DNA of 64,000 nt from an uncultured Emergencia sp. (GCA_937997955.1 CALLDR010000202.1:1-64000), one strand, 5' to 3'. Shown: positions 24,333-32,986, numbered from the stretch's first letter. Made by a program: numbers and translations. Notes: a model not told the origin generated them from the letters alone.

Positions 24333-26078
24333 TCATATCGCCGCCACCATAACCGTCAGATCGTCCCGCTCCCGAATACCGTACTTCTCCGCGGCCTTAT
24401 TGACGATCAGCTCCGCCACCGTTTCCGGGTCCCTGCTGCCGATCTCCGAAAGCCGCTGTCTCAGCCACTGGCATTCCGGGTCCTGCCTGTCGCAGTCAGT
24501 AACACCGTCAGAAACCATGACCAGAAGCTCCCCTTTCTTCAGCTTCACATCGATATATTCCAGCTTTACGCCGTCCAAAATGCCCACCGGCGGCGCGGGC
24601 CGCTTCAGGGCAGAAACCCGTCCCTCATGCTTGACGAAGGTCGACGCCGCTCCCATCTTGAAAATCTGCGCCCTGCCGCTTTCCTTGTCGATGATGGCAA
24701 GATCCACGGTCGCGAACATATCTCCCTGATTTCCCGCCATCAAAACGGCATTGACCGTTTTCATCGCCACATCCACGTCGAACCCGGCCTCCAGCAGTCT
24801 GGCCAGGGTCACTACTACCAGCCGGCTTTCCGCCTGGGCCCGGCTGCCCTTTCCCATGCCATCGCTGATGATCAGTGCCTGCTTATTGTGCCCAAAGGAG
24901 AAGGACAGACAGCTGTCGCCGGACACCGCCTCGAAGGCATAGGAGGCGCTGCCGACAGGCACCGGCGGGAGCCCCTTTGATTCCGCGGAAGCGTTTCTCC
25001 CCGCCAGATCCTCCAGGAGGCCGTCTACCACCCGGGCCATGCCCTGAAACTGATAGGAGATGATCTGTCGGTGATCAAAGCCCGCGCTGTACATCTTTGC
25101 CAGGGAATTGAAAGCTTCCCTCTTCTTGCGCAGATCCCGCCTGATCGCGAAGAGCTGCACGTCCTTCTCCCCGCAGGCCTCCGGCATCAGCTTTGACGAA
25201 AGGCTGCACCACATCCGCGTCAGCAGATGAGCCGGAACCGCGGTCAGCACCGCCATGGCCGCCGCCGCGCCGTAAACAGCTTCAGGCAGAGAGACTGCCG
25301 TCGCCGCGAAGATGATCAAAGCCAGCACCGTCTTGCGATACCGCCCCTCCAGCAGGCCCGCGCCGTACCAGCCTATGATCAAAGCGGCAAAGACCGCCAC
25401 AAAAGCTTCTTCATCGCTGCTGCCCTGGCACCACCAGAACACACAGCCCATGACGGCTGTCACCAGAGCCGGCTGCAGCCCCTTGCAGTAGCACACCGCG
25501 GCAAAGAGCAGCAGCCACAGCGGAAATACGATCTGGCCGATCCCGATCCCTCCGATCAGCGACACCCCGAAGACGGACAGGGATATCCCGATTTTCTCCG
25601 CAGGTATCCGATCCGCTCCCTGACCCGCGAACAGCACCCGCGCCAGCGTATTGAAAACTCTTATGTAGATGACCAGCGCCACCGCCTCCTTGATCAAAGT
25701 CTGCGGGCTCAGCAGATACAGCATGTCCTTCGCGCCATAATAAAGGCAGCTGCACAGAATCACCGCCGCGGCCGCCACCGCCGTCCGCTGATTGATGGTA
25801 AACCTCTGCTTGTGAAAGAAGAGGAAGAATACCCCGCAGAATACCATAGCCATCAGATCTCCATAGAAATCCAGCCCCTGCCCGCTGAAGGTCAGCATAC
25901 CCGCGGCCATGACCGGCACCAGGTAGATGTACACCGTAGACACCGCCGCCATAACCGTGATCAAAGCTATCGCCGCCGGAAACGTCCCGTCAAAAAGCTG
26001 GATTCTTCCCACAAAAAAAGCCACTGTCAAAGTGGCGAGCACAGATTTCAGGTTGATTTGATTTCCTACAAATTCCAT
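24333..26078 (-). CDS. spoIIE: Stage II sporulation protein E-like phosphatase
   Basis: PP2C-type membrane phosphatase that dephosphorylates SpoIIAA to release sigma-F in the forespore. 581 residues: about ten hydrophobic segments in residues 1-285, a linker, then the SpoIIE phosphatase domain from about 370 to the end. Metal-site motifs are VSGDSCLSFSFG, LIISDGMGKGSRA, MVSDGVTDC and RERDDLTVMV. B. subtilis SpoIIE has about 830 residues, so the central region is much shorter here, though a 10-helix N-terminus plus PP2C is retained. The ATG follows AAAGGGGACAAGCT. It is monocistronic and preceded by a Spo0A-like box and a long palindrome. Confidence 0.87.
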   Translation of the reverse strand: MEFVGNQINLKSVLATLTVAFFVGRIQLFDGTFPAAIALITVMAAVSTVYIYLVPVMAAGMLTFSGQGLDFYGDLMAMVFCGVFFLFFHKQRFTINQRTAVAAAAVILCSCLYYGAKDMLYLLSPQTLIKEAVALVIYIRVFNTLARVLFAGQGADRIPAEKIGISLSVFGVSLIGGIGIGQIVFPLWLLLFAAVCYCKGLQPALVTAVMGCVFWWCQGSSDEEAFVAVFAALIIGWYGAGLLEGRYRKTVLALIIFAATAVSLPEAVYGAAAAMAVLTAVPAHLLTRMWCSLSSKLMPEACGEKDVQLFAIRRDLRKKREAFNSLAKMYSAGFDHRQIISYQFQGMARVVDGLLEDLAGRNASAESKGLPPVPVGSASYAFEAVSGDSCLSFSFGHNKQALIISDGMGKGSRAQAESRLVVVTLARLLEAGFDVDVAMKTVNAVLMAGNQGDMFATVDLAIIDKESGRAQIFKMGAASTFVKHEGRVSALKRPAPPVGILDGVKLEYIDVKLKKGELLVMVSDGVTDCDRQDPECQWLRQRLSEIGSRDPETVAELIVNKAAEKYGIRERDDLTVMVAAI

Positions 26079-26092
26079 AGCTTGTCCCCTTT

Positions 26093-26155
26093 GCTTACAT
26101 GATATATATGTTCTTGCCCCATTCTATCATGTAAGCAGAGGCGAATGCTGTCGAA
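26093..26155 (-). promoter_or_regulatory. spoIIE upstream region: Spo0A-like box and 12-bp palindrome arms
   Basis: TGTCGAA, the core of the Spo0A box, lies at 26149-26155 (reverse orientation to the gene). A possible -10 (TAGAAT on minus, 26126-26121) places the box close to the -35 position. Perfect 12-bp inverted arms GCTTACATGATA (26093-26104) and TATCATGTAAGC (26125-26136) lie just before the ribosome site. Spo0A control of spoIIE is known in Bacillus; here it is inferred. Confidence 0.5.
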
Positions 26156-26177
26156 AGGCGGAAGGAGAAGGAAAAAT

Positions 26178-26762
26178 TCAGGAGCAGGTTTTGTGCATAT
26201 ATACTGCCATATTGATATACATGACCGCAGTACCCAGCGAAAAGAAACTGCTCAGTGTCTCCCAATCGAAGTCCCAACTGGCGATACCGGCGAGCAGTAA
26301 ACTGCCGTCAAAGACCCCAAGCACGCCGCGAATCACCGCTGCCAGAAAAATCATCGCTTTTGACGCAGGCGTGATCCCTTTGCCCCCGGCCAAAAGGCCC
26401 GCAATCGCGCAAAGGGCAGAAGGGATCCCGAGAAAAAGGAGCGAAGACGGCGGCAGATCTTCGCCGAACAGGCAGTAGTCGGCAAGCAGCGCGAAAATCA
26501 TACCCATGGCCACGGCAGCAAGAAAATTCGCGATACGGAACAGGAGAAGATTTCTCCGCAGTAAAAAAATCAGAAATACTCCTGTCGCTGCCAAAAAGAG
26601 CAAGTCCGAAATCAATTCCACAGATATTTTTTCATTCCAACTCATAAGCTCTCCGATTCCGCCTAATAGTCCCGCCGCTGTCATCAGAAACGAAACGATC
26701 TGCGCAGTGATCATCTTTCTCACGTCTTTCCCTGTGTCCCTCCATTTGTCCTTCTGTTCCAT
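26178..26762 (-). CDS. Hypothetical membrane protein
   Basis: 194 residues. After a short charged N-terminus (MEQKDKWRDTGKDVRK), five to six hydrophobic segments follow, spanning about residues 18-40, 50-68, 70-95, 105-123, 130-150 and 165-190. I recognise no family. ATG 26762 is chosen because AAGGAGAG precedes it. It lies 99 bp upstream of spoIIE on the same strand, but the spoIIE control region separates them. Function unknown. Confidence 0.65.
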   Translation of the reverse strand: MEQKDKWRDTGKDVRKMITAQIVSFLMTAAGLLGGIGELMSWNEKISVELISDLLFLAATGVFLIFLLRRNLLLFRIANFLAAVAMGMIFALLADYCLFGEDLPPSSLLFLGIPSALCAIAGLLAGGKGITPASKAMIFLAAVIRGVLGVFDGSLLLAGIASWDFDWETLSSFFSLGTAVMYINMAVYMHKTCS

Positions 26763-26951
26763 CGCTTTCTCTCCTTTCATGTTTAGTGTAATTTTACACT
26801 TTTTATTCCAATTTGTCAAGTTTGATGATCAAAAGATCAGAAACAGATAAAAAGCCAAATAAAGCCAAATATAATATCCACAGATAAAAACTCGCAGGGA
26901 AGCGTCCACAGAAGGAAAAATTCAAAAGTCATTCACAAGAGACGCCGCGCG

Positions 26952-27023
26952 AAAAAAAGAAAAAGCGCTGCAGCCTTTGCAACGTCGGTAAACCAGCTGT
27001 TACATTTCGGCAGCGCAGCGCTT
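26952..27023 (-). terminator. Terminator after the aminotransferase gene
   Basis: AAGCGCTGC (26963-26971) pairs perfectly with GCAGCGCTT (27015-27023) around a 43-nt loop. On the minus strand it is followed by TTTTTCTTTTTTTC. It lies about 100 nt after the aminotransferase stop. The remaining gap to the hypothetical membrane protein shows no gene. Confidence 0.8.
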
Positions 27024-27127
27024 CTCAATATTCGTTTACGAAATCAAAACAAAATCAACGCTTTCCTTCAGCAATTTGCTCCAAGACTCTGCCTCAGGGC
27101 TTTGCTTCAAGATTTCGCTTCATGGCT

Positions 27128-28315
27128 TTAGAAATATTCTTTTGCCAGTTCCGCGAATCTAGGCAGGGAGTTTACAATCTTCTCCTCGGATACGCAGTAA
27201 GCCATTCTCACATAGCCAGGGCCGGCGAAGGAGCTTCCCGGTACCAGAAGCAGATTGTGCTTCTTTGCCGCGGCGACAAATTCCTTCTCGTCTTCTACCG
27301 GTGACTTCATCCACAGATAGAAAGCGCCTTCCGGCTTGACGCACTCGAAGCCCAGCTTGGTCAGGCCATCGTACAGCAGGTTCGCGTTTTTCTCATAATA
27401 AGAAACATCGCACTGCGCGTCTACGCATCTTTCGATAACCAGCTGCATCAGGGACGGCGCGTTGGTGAAGCCGCCGACGCGGTTAGCTACTGTAGCTGCC
27501 GTGATAAATTCTTCCGCGTTGTCGGACTCGTCCGGAATGACTACATAGCCGATTCTTTCGCCCGGCAGGGACAGAGACTTGCTGTAGGAGTATGCCACTA
27601 CAGTGTTGTCATAGTATTTGGTCAGATACGGAACATCTACGCCGCCGAAGGCCAATTCTCTGTACGGTTCGTCAGAGAGCAGATAGATCACTGTTCCATA
27701 TTCTTCCTGCTTCTTTTTCAGGATCTCCGTCAGCCCTTTGATGACTTCCTCTGAGTAAACAGCGCCGGTCGGGTTGTTCGGGTTGTTGACGATGACGGCC
27801 TTTGTCTTCGGCGTGATCTTTTCCTCGAACTCGTCCAGCTTCGGCATGAAACCGCCTTCTGGATTTGGAGATACCGCAACGGTAACGCCGCCGTATGTCT
27901 TGATGTAGTTGCCGTATTCCAGGAAGTACGGCGCAAATACGATCACTTCGTCACCTTCATTGATCATCGTTCTCAGCAGAACGTTCAGAGCGCTGCCTGC
28001 GCCGACGGTCATGATGATGTTGTTCATGTTAAAATGAGTACCAAACCGTCTGTTCAGATTCTCAGCGACCGCAGTCCTCGTTTCAGGGAATCCCGCGTTG
28101 CTCATGTAGCCATGTACATAAAGAGGATCTTCATTCTGAATAATATCGATGATGGCGTTCTTAACTTCCTCCGGAGCCGGTACGCTCGGGTTGCCTACGC
28201 TGAAGTCAAATACGTTTTCAGCGCCGAACTGTTCAGCCATTCTCTTACCTTCTTCAAACATGGCCCTTACTACAGAACTGTTTGCTACTAATGGTTCCAT
28301 CTTTTTTGAAATCAT
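27128..28315 (-). CDS. PLP-dependent aminotransferase (class I/II)
   Basis: 395-residue fold-type I aminotransferase. Key segments: NNPNNPTGAVYSEE (pyridine-ring Asn), SDEPYRELAF (Asp contacting the PLP nitrogen), and the Schiff-base lysine in SYSKSLSLPGERIGYV. The N-terminal FDFSVGNPSVPAPEEV resembles aspartate/aromatic aminotransferases of subgroup I. It would transfer the amino group of an amino acid to 2-oxoglutarate. Given the nearby iorAB, which oxidises aryl-pyruvates, an aromatic amino acid substrate would make metabolic sense, but that is inference. It is monocistronic with a strong terminator. Confidence 0.92.
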   Translation of the reverse strand: MISKKMEPLVANSSVVRAMFEEGKRMAEQFGAENVFDFSVGNPSVPAPEEVKNAIIDIIQNEDPLYVHGYMSNAGFPETRTAVAENLNRRFGTHFNMNNIIMTVGAGSALNVLLRTMINEGDEVIVFAPYFLEYGNYIKTYGGVTVAVSPNPEGGFMPKLDEFEEKITPKTKAVIVNNPNNPTGAVYSEEVIKGLTEILKKKQEEYGTVIYLLSDEPYRELAFGGVDVPYLTKYYDNTVVAYSYSKSLSLPGERIGYVVIPDESDNAEEFITAATVANRVGGFTNAPSLMQLVIERCVDAQCDVSYYEKNANLLYDGLTKLGFECVKPEGAFYLWMKSPVEDEKEFVAAAKKHNLLLVPGSSFAGPGYVRMAYCVSEEKIVNSLPRFAELAKEYF

Positions 28316-28530
28316 CTTTCTTTACCTACCTTTTCATAATCTGGTCATAATCTGATATGTCTATTTTACTGCAATTGGACCGAAATGAAAAGGGGAATCT
28401 TTCAGAAAATTAGTTTTTGTTTTTTTGGATTCCCGATTTGCCTGTGTTTAAGCCATTTCTAAGCGATCCCCAAGCGCTTCCTGCACCCTCTATACACCGT
28501 CCGAATACCCGGTCCGCGCAAAAAAATCCC

Positions 28531-28559
28531 TTGACTTTCCTCCGTTTTTATGATAAAAA
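28531..28559 (+). promoter_or_regulatory. Promoter of the DUF2798 gene
   Basis: TTGACT (28531-28536) and TAAAAA (28554-28559) are 17 bp apart, with a start near 28566. This gives a leader of about 148 nt that holds a terminator hairpin. Confidence 0.5.
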
Positions 28560-28573
28560 GATAGTAGTCGTGT

Positions 28574-28645
28574 AGCGCATGATATGCAACGCAAAGCGTA
28601 TAATATTCCTTTACTTTATGAGGAATACTATGCGCTTCTTTTTTT
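28574..28645 (+). promoter_or_regulatory. Leader terminator with possible antiterminator (attenuator or riboswitch)
   Basis: Positions 28594-28609 and 28622-28637 form a 16-bp stem with one mismatch and one G-U, a 12-nt loop, and then seven T's at 28639-28645: a textbook intrinsic terminator inside the leader. AGCGCAT at 28574-28580 is exactly complementary to ATGCGCT at 28630-28636 on the terminator's 3' arm, so the two pairings exclude each other. I cannot match it to a known riboswitch class. Confidence 0.6.
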
Positions 28646-28713
28646 GTGAATCGCTGCTGCCGGACAATTAAAGTTACACATCATTAAAGTTACACATCAT
28701 AATGGAGGTAAGC

Positions 28714-29307
28714 ATGATTAAAACAAAAACACAGGGAATTATATTCGGGATCCTCATGTCCTATACAATGGCATATGGCATGGAGGTCTATAACATAGCT
28801 ATTAAAATGGCTTTCAATCTTCAGGCTGGCGGATTCAGCAATATGACCAACATCGTATTCTGGGAAGCGTTGAAGGAAGCCGCCTATATGGGAGCCTTTG
28901 TATTCCTGTTTTCCAACCTTTGGGGCAACCGCCTGGGCGCGCGCTTTGCCGAGCGCCGCTGCGATCCGAAAAAGGACAATCCTTATTTTTGCACGCTGAT
29001 GCGCCAGGGAGGTACCGTCGCCGTCATGTGCCCGACCATGAGCCTGGTGGCAACCATTCTGTTCAACATCGTTCTGGGCGGAGACGCCTGGATCAACCTG
29101 CCTGCCATCTGGATCGGCACCCTTATGAAGAACTTCCCGATGGCCTTCTTCTGGAACTTCTTCGCCGCGGCTCCGTTTTCACACTGGCTGTTCAGCAAGC
29201 TGTTCCCGGCAAAGAACCAGCGCGTTCAGATAGCGAAGAAGACAGAAAGAGCCGCCGCGATCGCAGACGCGAAGGCATATGACAAGGACGAAGAAAAATA
29301 CGCGTAA
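28714..29307 (+). CDS. DUF2798 family membrane protein
   Basis: 197 residues made of two similar membrane halves (about 5-70 and 88-165), each with two hydrophobic segments, as in tandem DUF2798 proteins: GIIFGILMSYTMAYGMEVYN, then GGTVAVMCPTMSLVATILFN. The linker (RCDPKKDNPYF) and tail are charged. ATG 28714 is chosen over one four codons earlier because GGAGG sits 6-7 nt before it. Function of the family is unknown. Its expression is probably governed by the leader terminator just upstream. It stands alone on the plus strand. Confidence 0.75.
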   Translation: MIKTKTQGIIFGILMSYTMAYGMEVYNIAIKMAFNLQAGGFSNMTNIVFWEALKEAAYMGAFVFLFSNLWGNRLGARFAERRCDPKKDNPYFCTLMRQGGTVAVMCPTMSLVATILFNIVLGGDAWINLPAIWIGTLMKNFPMAFFWNFFAAAPFSHWLFSKLFPAKNQRVQIAKKTERAAAIADAKAYDKDEEKYA

Positions 29308-29351
29308 CCGTATAAGACATCGTGCAAAGCCATTTAAAATCCTCGCACGAA

Positions 29352-29390
29352 ACCATCGTACAAGACCATCATACAAGACCATCATACAAA
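29352..29390. repeat. 13-bp tandem repeat, three units
   Basis: ACCATCGTACAAG, ACCATCATACAAG and ACCATCATACAAA lie head to tail, between the converging DUF2798 and iorB genes. There is no coding function. It belongs to the set of short intergenic repeats seen across the window. Confidence 0.75.
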
Positions 29391-29433
29391 ACTATTTAAG
29401 CCCCTCATATTAATCATATAAAACTGAACCAAA

Positions 29434-29467
29434 AAAAGCCACGGGCTGCGGGATCACCCGCAGCCCG
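29434..29467 (-). terminator. Terminator of the iorAB operon
   Basis: A perfect 11-bp GC-rich stem, CGGGCTGCGGG (29442-29452) with CCCGCAGCCCG (29457-29467), and a 4-nt loop. On the minus strand GTGGCTTTTTTT follows. It lies 25 nt past the iorB stop. Confidence 0.92.
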
Positions 29468-29492
29468 AAACTTTGTGAAAAGCAAAAGGATT

Positions 29493-30071
29493 TTATTTTA
29501 CCGCATCCGCTCCGACCTGAAAAGCCTTCAGGTTCAGATCGATGAATTTTTCTTTTACATTTTTTCTGATGATATCTTCCCAGTCGATGTCGTCCAGGCC
29601 CATCAGCTTGACCAGAGCCCCCAGCAGAATGACGTTGGCCGCCTTTACGTTGCCCAGCTCGCCGGCCATTTTGGTCGCGTCCATGGTATGTACTCTGCTC
29701 GCGGCTTTTTTGATCTCGTCGATGACGTCATCGGCATACTCTTCTGCGCCTGTCAGCACGGTCATAGATGGGATTCTCTCGGTGTTGACGACCACGGCTC
29801 CATCTGGTTTCAGATAGTCCAGGGTTCTCAGGGCCTCCATCTCCTCAAAGGAAACGACGATGTCCGCCGTGCCCTTCTCGATCACAGGGGAGAAAACCTT
29901 TTCTTTGCTGTATCTTACCTGAGACACCACGTCGCCGCCTCTCTGGCTCATTCCGTGAATCTCACTCATCTTTACGTCATAACCTGCTTCCATCAGGCCA
30001 AAGGTCAGCATCTTCGCCGCGGTGATGGTACCCTGTCCACCAACGCCAGATAACAAAATATTCTTCGTCAT
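29493..30071 (-). CDS. iorB: Indolepyruvate:ferredoxin oxidoreductase, beta subunit
   Basis: 192-residue gamma-type POR domain subunit. It partners IorA in oxidative decarboxylation of aryl-2-oxoacids (indolepyruvate, phenylpyruvate) to acyl-CoA with reduction of ferredoxin. The signatures GVGGQGTITAAKMLTFGL and EIHGMSQRGGDVVSQVRYS are typical of IorB. Length is normal for the family (about 190-200). It starts 1 nt after the iorA stop, so the two are coupled. The enzyme works in the cytoplasm of anaerobes degrading aromatic amino acids. Confidence 0.95.
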   Translation of the reverse strand: MTKNILLSGVGGQGTITAAKMLTFGLMEAGYDVKMSEIHGMSQRGGDVVSQVRYSKEKVFSPVIEKGTADIVVSFEEMEALRTLDYLKPDGAVVVNTERIPSMTVLTGAEEYADDVIDEIKKAASRVHTMDATKMAGELGNVKAANVILLGALVKLMGLDDIDWEDIIRKNVKEKFIDLNLKAFQVGADAVK

Positions 30072-30072
30072 T

Positions 30073-31851
30073 TTATTTCTCCTCCTTTACGATGGCATCT
30101 ACAGGGCAAACCTGTGCACAAACATCGCAGCCTACGCAGTCCGCTCTGTTGATATGTACTTTCTTCGTTTCTTTGTCAAAGATCAGCGCCGGACATCCGG
30201 TCTTCTGGCATGCCTTGCAGCCGATGCACTTGTCCGTGTCTACCACATCTTTGGTCTGGAACAGGCCTGGGAACTCTTCCAGGTCAGCCGGTGAGAACTT
30301 CTTCAGGACGCACGGCCATCTGGTGATGATGACGGACGGTTCGTCCAGATCCCAGAATTCATCAAAGGCTGCGTCGACGGCCTTCAGGTCGTTCGGGTTG
30401 ATGGTCTTCACGTGCTTGATACCCATGGCTTTGACCAGCGCTTCGATATCAACCATGTTGGCCTCTTCCCCTTTGACCGTGTAACCGGTTCCCGGATTCT
30501 GCTGATGGCCGGTCATGCCCGTGATACGGTTGTCCAGGATCACGTTAATGGTGTTGCTGTTGTTGTAAACCGTGTTCATCAGGGAGTTGACGCCGGTGTG
30601 GAAGAAGGTGGAGTCACCCAGCACGGTAACGACCTTTTTCTTGATGCCCTCTCTGTTGAAGGTCTGCTGCGCGCCGTGTCCCATGGAGATGGAAGCGCCC
30701 ATGCAGATAGCGGCGTCCATGGCGTTGTAAGGAGCCCCGTATGCCAGGGTGTAGCATCCGATATCGCCGGTGATCATCACGTCTTTTCTCTTGCCCAGTC
30801 TGTAGAACAGGCCTCTGTGCGGACATCCCGCGCACAGGCTTGGCGGACGCTTGATGACTTTCTCCTTGGCGTACTCGATTTGCGGCAGCGCTTCGCCGGA
30901 AAGAGCCTTTCTCAGCACGTCCGTAGTCATTTCCCCGTATGGAGGGAAGGTGTCCTTGCCGTGACACGCGAAGCCCAGTCGCTGCACGAATTCTTCAATA
31001 TATGGATCGTCTTCCTCGACGATATAGACGGTTTCAACCTTGCTGCAGAAGTCTTTGATCATCTCTGCAGGCAGCGGATATGTAAAGCCCAGCTTCAGAT
31101 AGGACGCGTCCTCTCCGAATACTTCCTTCGCGTAATAGAAGGACGGACCGGAGGCGATAACGCCGACCTTCGTGCCGTTCATCTCCGCAAAGTTGAACTT
31201 GGACTTCTCGGAGTACTCAGCCAGCTTCTTGGTTCTCTCCTCCACGTTGACTCTGTTGACTCTGGCGTTGGCCGGCACACAGACGAATCTGGCCAGATCC
31301 TTTTCCCACGGTCTGTTAGGAACTTCCACTCTCTCGCCCACTTCTACCAGGGACTTGGAATGACAGACACGGGTTACCATTCTCATCAGCACCAGCGCGC
31401 CGAAGGTTTCAGAAACCTCGTAGGCTTCCTTCATCATGTCCAGACATTCCTGAGAATCCGCCGGCTCGAACATCGGCATCTTGGCCATTTTGGCAAAGTT
31501 TCTGTTGTCCTGCTCGTTCTGGGAGGAGAACATGCCCGGCTCGTCCGCGGTTACCAGAACAGATCCTCCGTTAACTCTCATGGTAGCGAAGGTCATCATA
31601 GGGTCCGCCGCCACGTTGACGCCTACATGCTTCATGGAAGCCATGCTTCTTGCCCCTGCCATGGACGCCCCTGCCGCGGATTCCATAGCTACTTTTTCAT
31701 TCGGCGCCCATTCGGCGTAGATCTCTTTATATTTTGCTACGTTTTCCAGAATTTCGGTACTCGGTGTGCCCGGGTATGCAGATGCGTGCGTAACGCCTGC
31801 TTCGTACGCGCCTCTTGCGATGGCTTCATCGCCTGTCAGTAATCTCTTCAT
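30073..31851 (-). CDS. iorA: Indolepyruvate:ferredoxin oxidoreductase, alpha subunit
   Basis: 592-residue TPP-dependent subunit. N-terminal pyrimidine-binding domain (LLTGDEAIARGAYEAGV, SAYPGTPSTEILE), TPP pyrophosphate domain (TGDIGCYTLAYGAPYN, LGDSTFFHTGVNSL), and a C-terminal ferredoxin domain with two [4Fe-4S] motifs, CIGCKACQKTGCP and CVGCDVCAQVCP. ATG 31851 is chosen because AAGGAGG lies about 10 nt before it; the frame runs ten codons further up through that site. It supplies reduced ferredoxin that the hydrogenases in this window could use. A GntR regulator is divergent. Confidence 0.95.
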   Translation of the reverse strand: MKRLLTGDEAIARGAYEAGVTHASAYPGTPSTEILENVAKYKEIYAEWAPNEKVAMESAAGASMAGARSMASMKHVGVNVAADPMMTFATMRVNGGSVLVTADEPGMFSSQNEQDNRNFAKMAKMPMFEPADSQECLDMMKEAYEVSETFGALVLMRMVTRVCHSKSLVEVGERVEVPNRPWEKDLARFVCVPANARVNRVNVEERTKKLAEYSEKSKFNFAEMNGTKVGVIASGPSFYYAKEVFGEDASYLKLGFTYPLPAEMIKDFCSKVETVYIVEEDDPYIEEFVQRLGFACHGKDTFPPYGEMTTDVLRKALSGEALPQIEYAKEKVIKRPPSLCAGCPHRGLFYRLGKRKDVMITGDIGCYTLAYGAPYNAMDAAICMGASISMGHGAQQTFNREGIKKKVVTVLGDSTFFHTGVNSLMNTVYNNSNTINVILDNRITGMTGHQQNPGTGYTVKGEEANMVDIEALVKAMGIKHVKTINPNDLKAVDAAFDEFWDLDEPSVIITRWPCVLKKFSPADLEEFPGLFQTKDVVDTDKCIGCKACQKTGCPALIFDKETKKVHINRADCVGCDVCAQVCPVDAIVKEEK

Positions 31852-31874
31852 AAGACTTTTTCCTCCTTTTTTAT

Positions 31875-31939
31875 CTGCCAAGCTGCTGCAGCCGGGTCAT
31901 CAAAAGGTCTGCAGCGGCACTATCGATTCAAGTTGGCAG
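31875..31939 (-). promoter_or_regulatory. Structured leader in front of iorA
   Basis: On the minus strand CTGCCAA and TTGGCAG (31939-31933 and 31881-31875) close a 65-nt element whose interior holds GCTGCAG and CTGCAGC segments that can also pair. It ends just before the ribosome site. It could control translation or mRNA stability. I cannot assign a known riboswitch. Confidence 0.4.
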
Positions 31940-31969
31940 CCATATCGGCTTTTTTCTCTTGATGGCTTT

Positions 31970-31997
31970 ATTTTAATCCAAGAAAAAAAAATGTCAA
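31970..31997 (-). promoter_or_regulatory. Promoter of iorAB
   Basis: On the minus strand TTGACA (31997-31992) and TAAAAT (31975-31970) are 16 bp apart, with a start near 31963 and a leader of about 110 nt. The 32000-32260 stretch upstream is very AT-rich with runs of A and T. Confidence 0.65.
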
Positions 31998-32260
31998 TTC
32001 GTTTTGCTAAATTTTATTCAAAAAACACTAAAAAATTCAAAAATATGTTTTTAAACACAAATTTTATTAATTTTTTATGTTAATTTTAACAAAATATTTT
32101 TCTGTGCACAATGCCCGCGCCGCCTCTGAATATTCTCAGTATTTTCAACATTTCTAAGAGATTTTTACCAGCTTTTTCTGCCGTTTTAAAATATTTTCCG
32201 AAAAATGCTTCGTGTTTTAGATATTTTTCATTATTTTCAGTTTATTTTTGAATCTAATAC

Positions 32261-32288
32261 TTGACAAGGCGGCCCTTTCTGTCATAAA
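32261..32288 (+). promoter_or_regulatory. Candidate promoter of the GntR-type gene
   Basis: TTGACA (32261-32266) with CATAAA (32283-32288) at 16 bp. A better -10 (TATAAT, 32295-32300) exists, but it has no -35 at proper spacing and would leave almost no leader before ATG 32319. Confidence 0.45.
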
Positions 32289-32318
32289 ATATTGTATAAT
32301 CAGAAAGCGAGGTGGCCC

Positions 32319-32975
32319 ATGAAGCAAGATCTCAGAAAAGCTCCCATCCGTGAGCAGATATACGGTATTATCAAAGGCAACATCCTGAACCGCAGATATG
32401 ATTTTGGCAGCCGTCTGTCCATCACCGCGATCTCAAAGGAGCTCAATGTCAGCAATACACCTGTCCGCGAAGCCCTTTCCATGCTGGAGCGTGACGGACT
32501 CATCGAAATCTACCCAAACGCTGGACCATTCGTCATTTCCTTTTCAAAGAAACGGCTCGAGGCCGTAGCGCAGGCCATTCTCAGCATGCTGCTGGGCGCG
32601 TTGGAGCTCTGTCAATACACCAACCGGATCGAAAAACTGATCCCCATGCTGCAGAACGCTTTAAAAGAGCAGATCCTCCATCAGGACGCCGACAGCGAGC
32701 AGGAATACGCCCGCTGCTCCATCGCCTTCGAGAGCGCTTTTATCCAGTGCTGCGACAACGCCTATCTGTCAAAGCAGTACAGCGAGATCGAGGATCTCTT
32801 CTATCTGACGGTCATGTACGATCAGCTGTACATCGATACCGTCCGCAAACGGGCCGTCATGGAGCATCAACAGATCCTGAGCGCTATCATGACCGGAGAT
32901 TTCGACATGGCAAAACGCCTGCTGAAGGCGCACTACGACCGTTTCGGCCAGGAACGTCAGGAAGCCGACGCATAA
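32319..32975 (+). CDS. GntR family regulator (FadR/FCD type), probably controls iorAB
   Basis: 218 residues. The N-terminal winged helix (IREQIYGIIKGNILNRRY, SNTPVREALSMLERDGLIEI) is followed by an all-helical FCD ligand domain from about residue 80. ATG 32319 is chosen because GAGGTGG precedes it. The gene is divergent from iorA across 467 bp, the usual placement for a local regulator, so control of aromatic amino acid oxidation by an organic-acid ligand is likely but inferred. It ends in a clear terminator. Confidence 0.88.
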   Translation: MKQDLRKAPIREQIYGIIKGNILNRRYDFGSRLSITAISKELNVSNTPVREALSMLERDGLIEIYPNAGPFVISFSKKRLEAVAQAILSMLLGALELCQYTNRIEKLIPMLQNALKEQILHQDADSEQEYARCSIAFESAFIQCCDNAYLSKQYSEIEDLFYLTVMYDQLYIDTVRKRAVMEHQQILSAIMTGDFDMAKRLLKAHYDRFGQERQEADA

Positions 32976-32986
32976 CCGTTTATCAA

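Noticed and set aside
30412..31842. A 476-codon open frame antisense to iorA (and similar long antisense frames at 37286-38851, 42347-43618, 47544-48713 and 6856-8385)
   Set aside because: All mirror well-supported genes. They arise from GC-rich third positions in the real genes.
32261..32300. TTGACA at 32261 paired with TATAAT at 32295
   Set aside because: The spacer would be 28 bp, far too long for one promoter.
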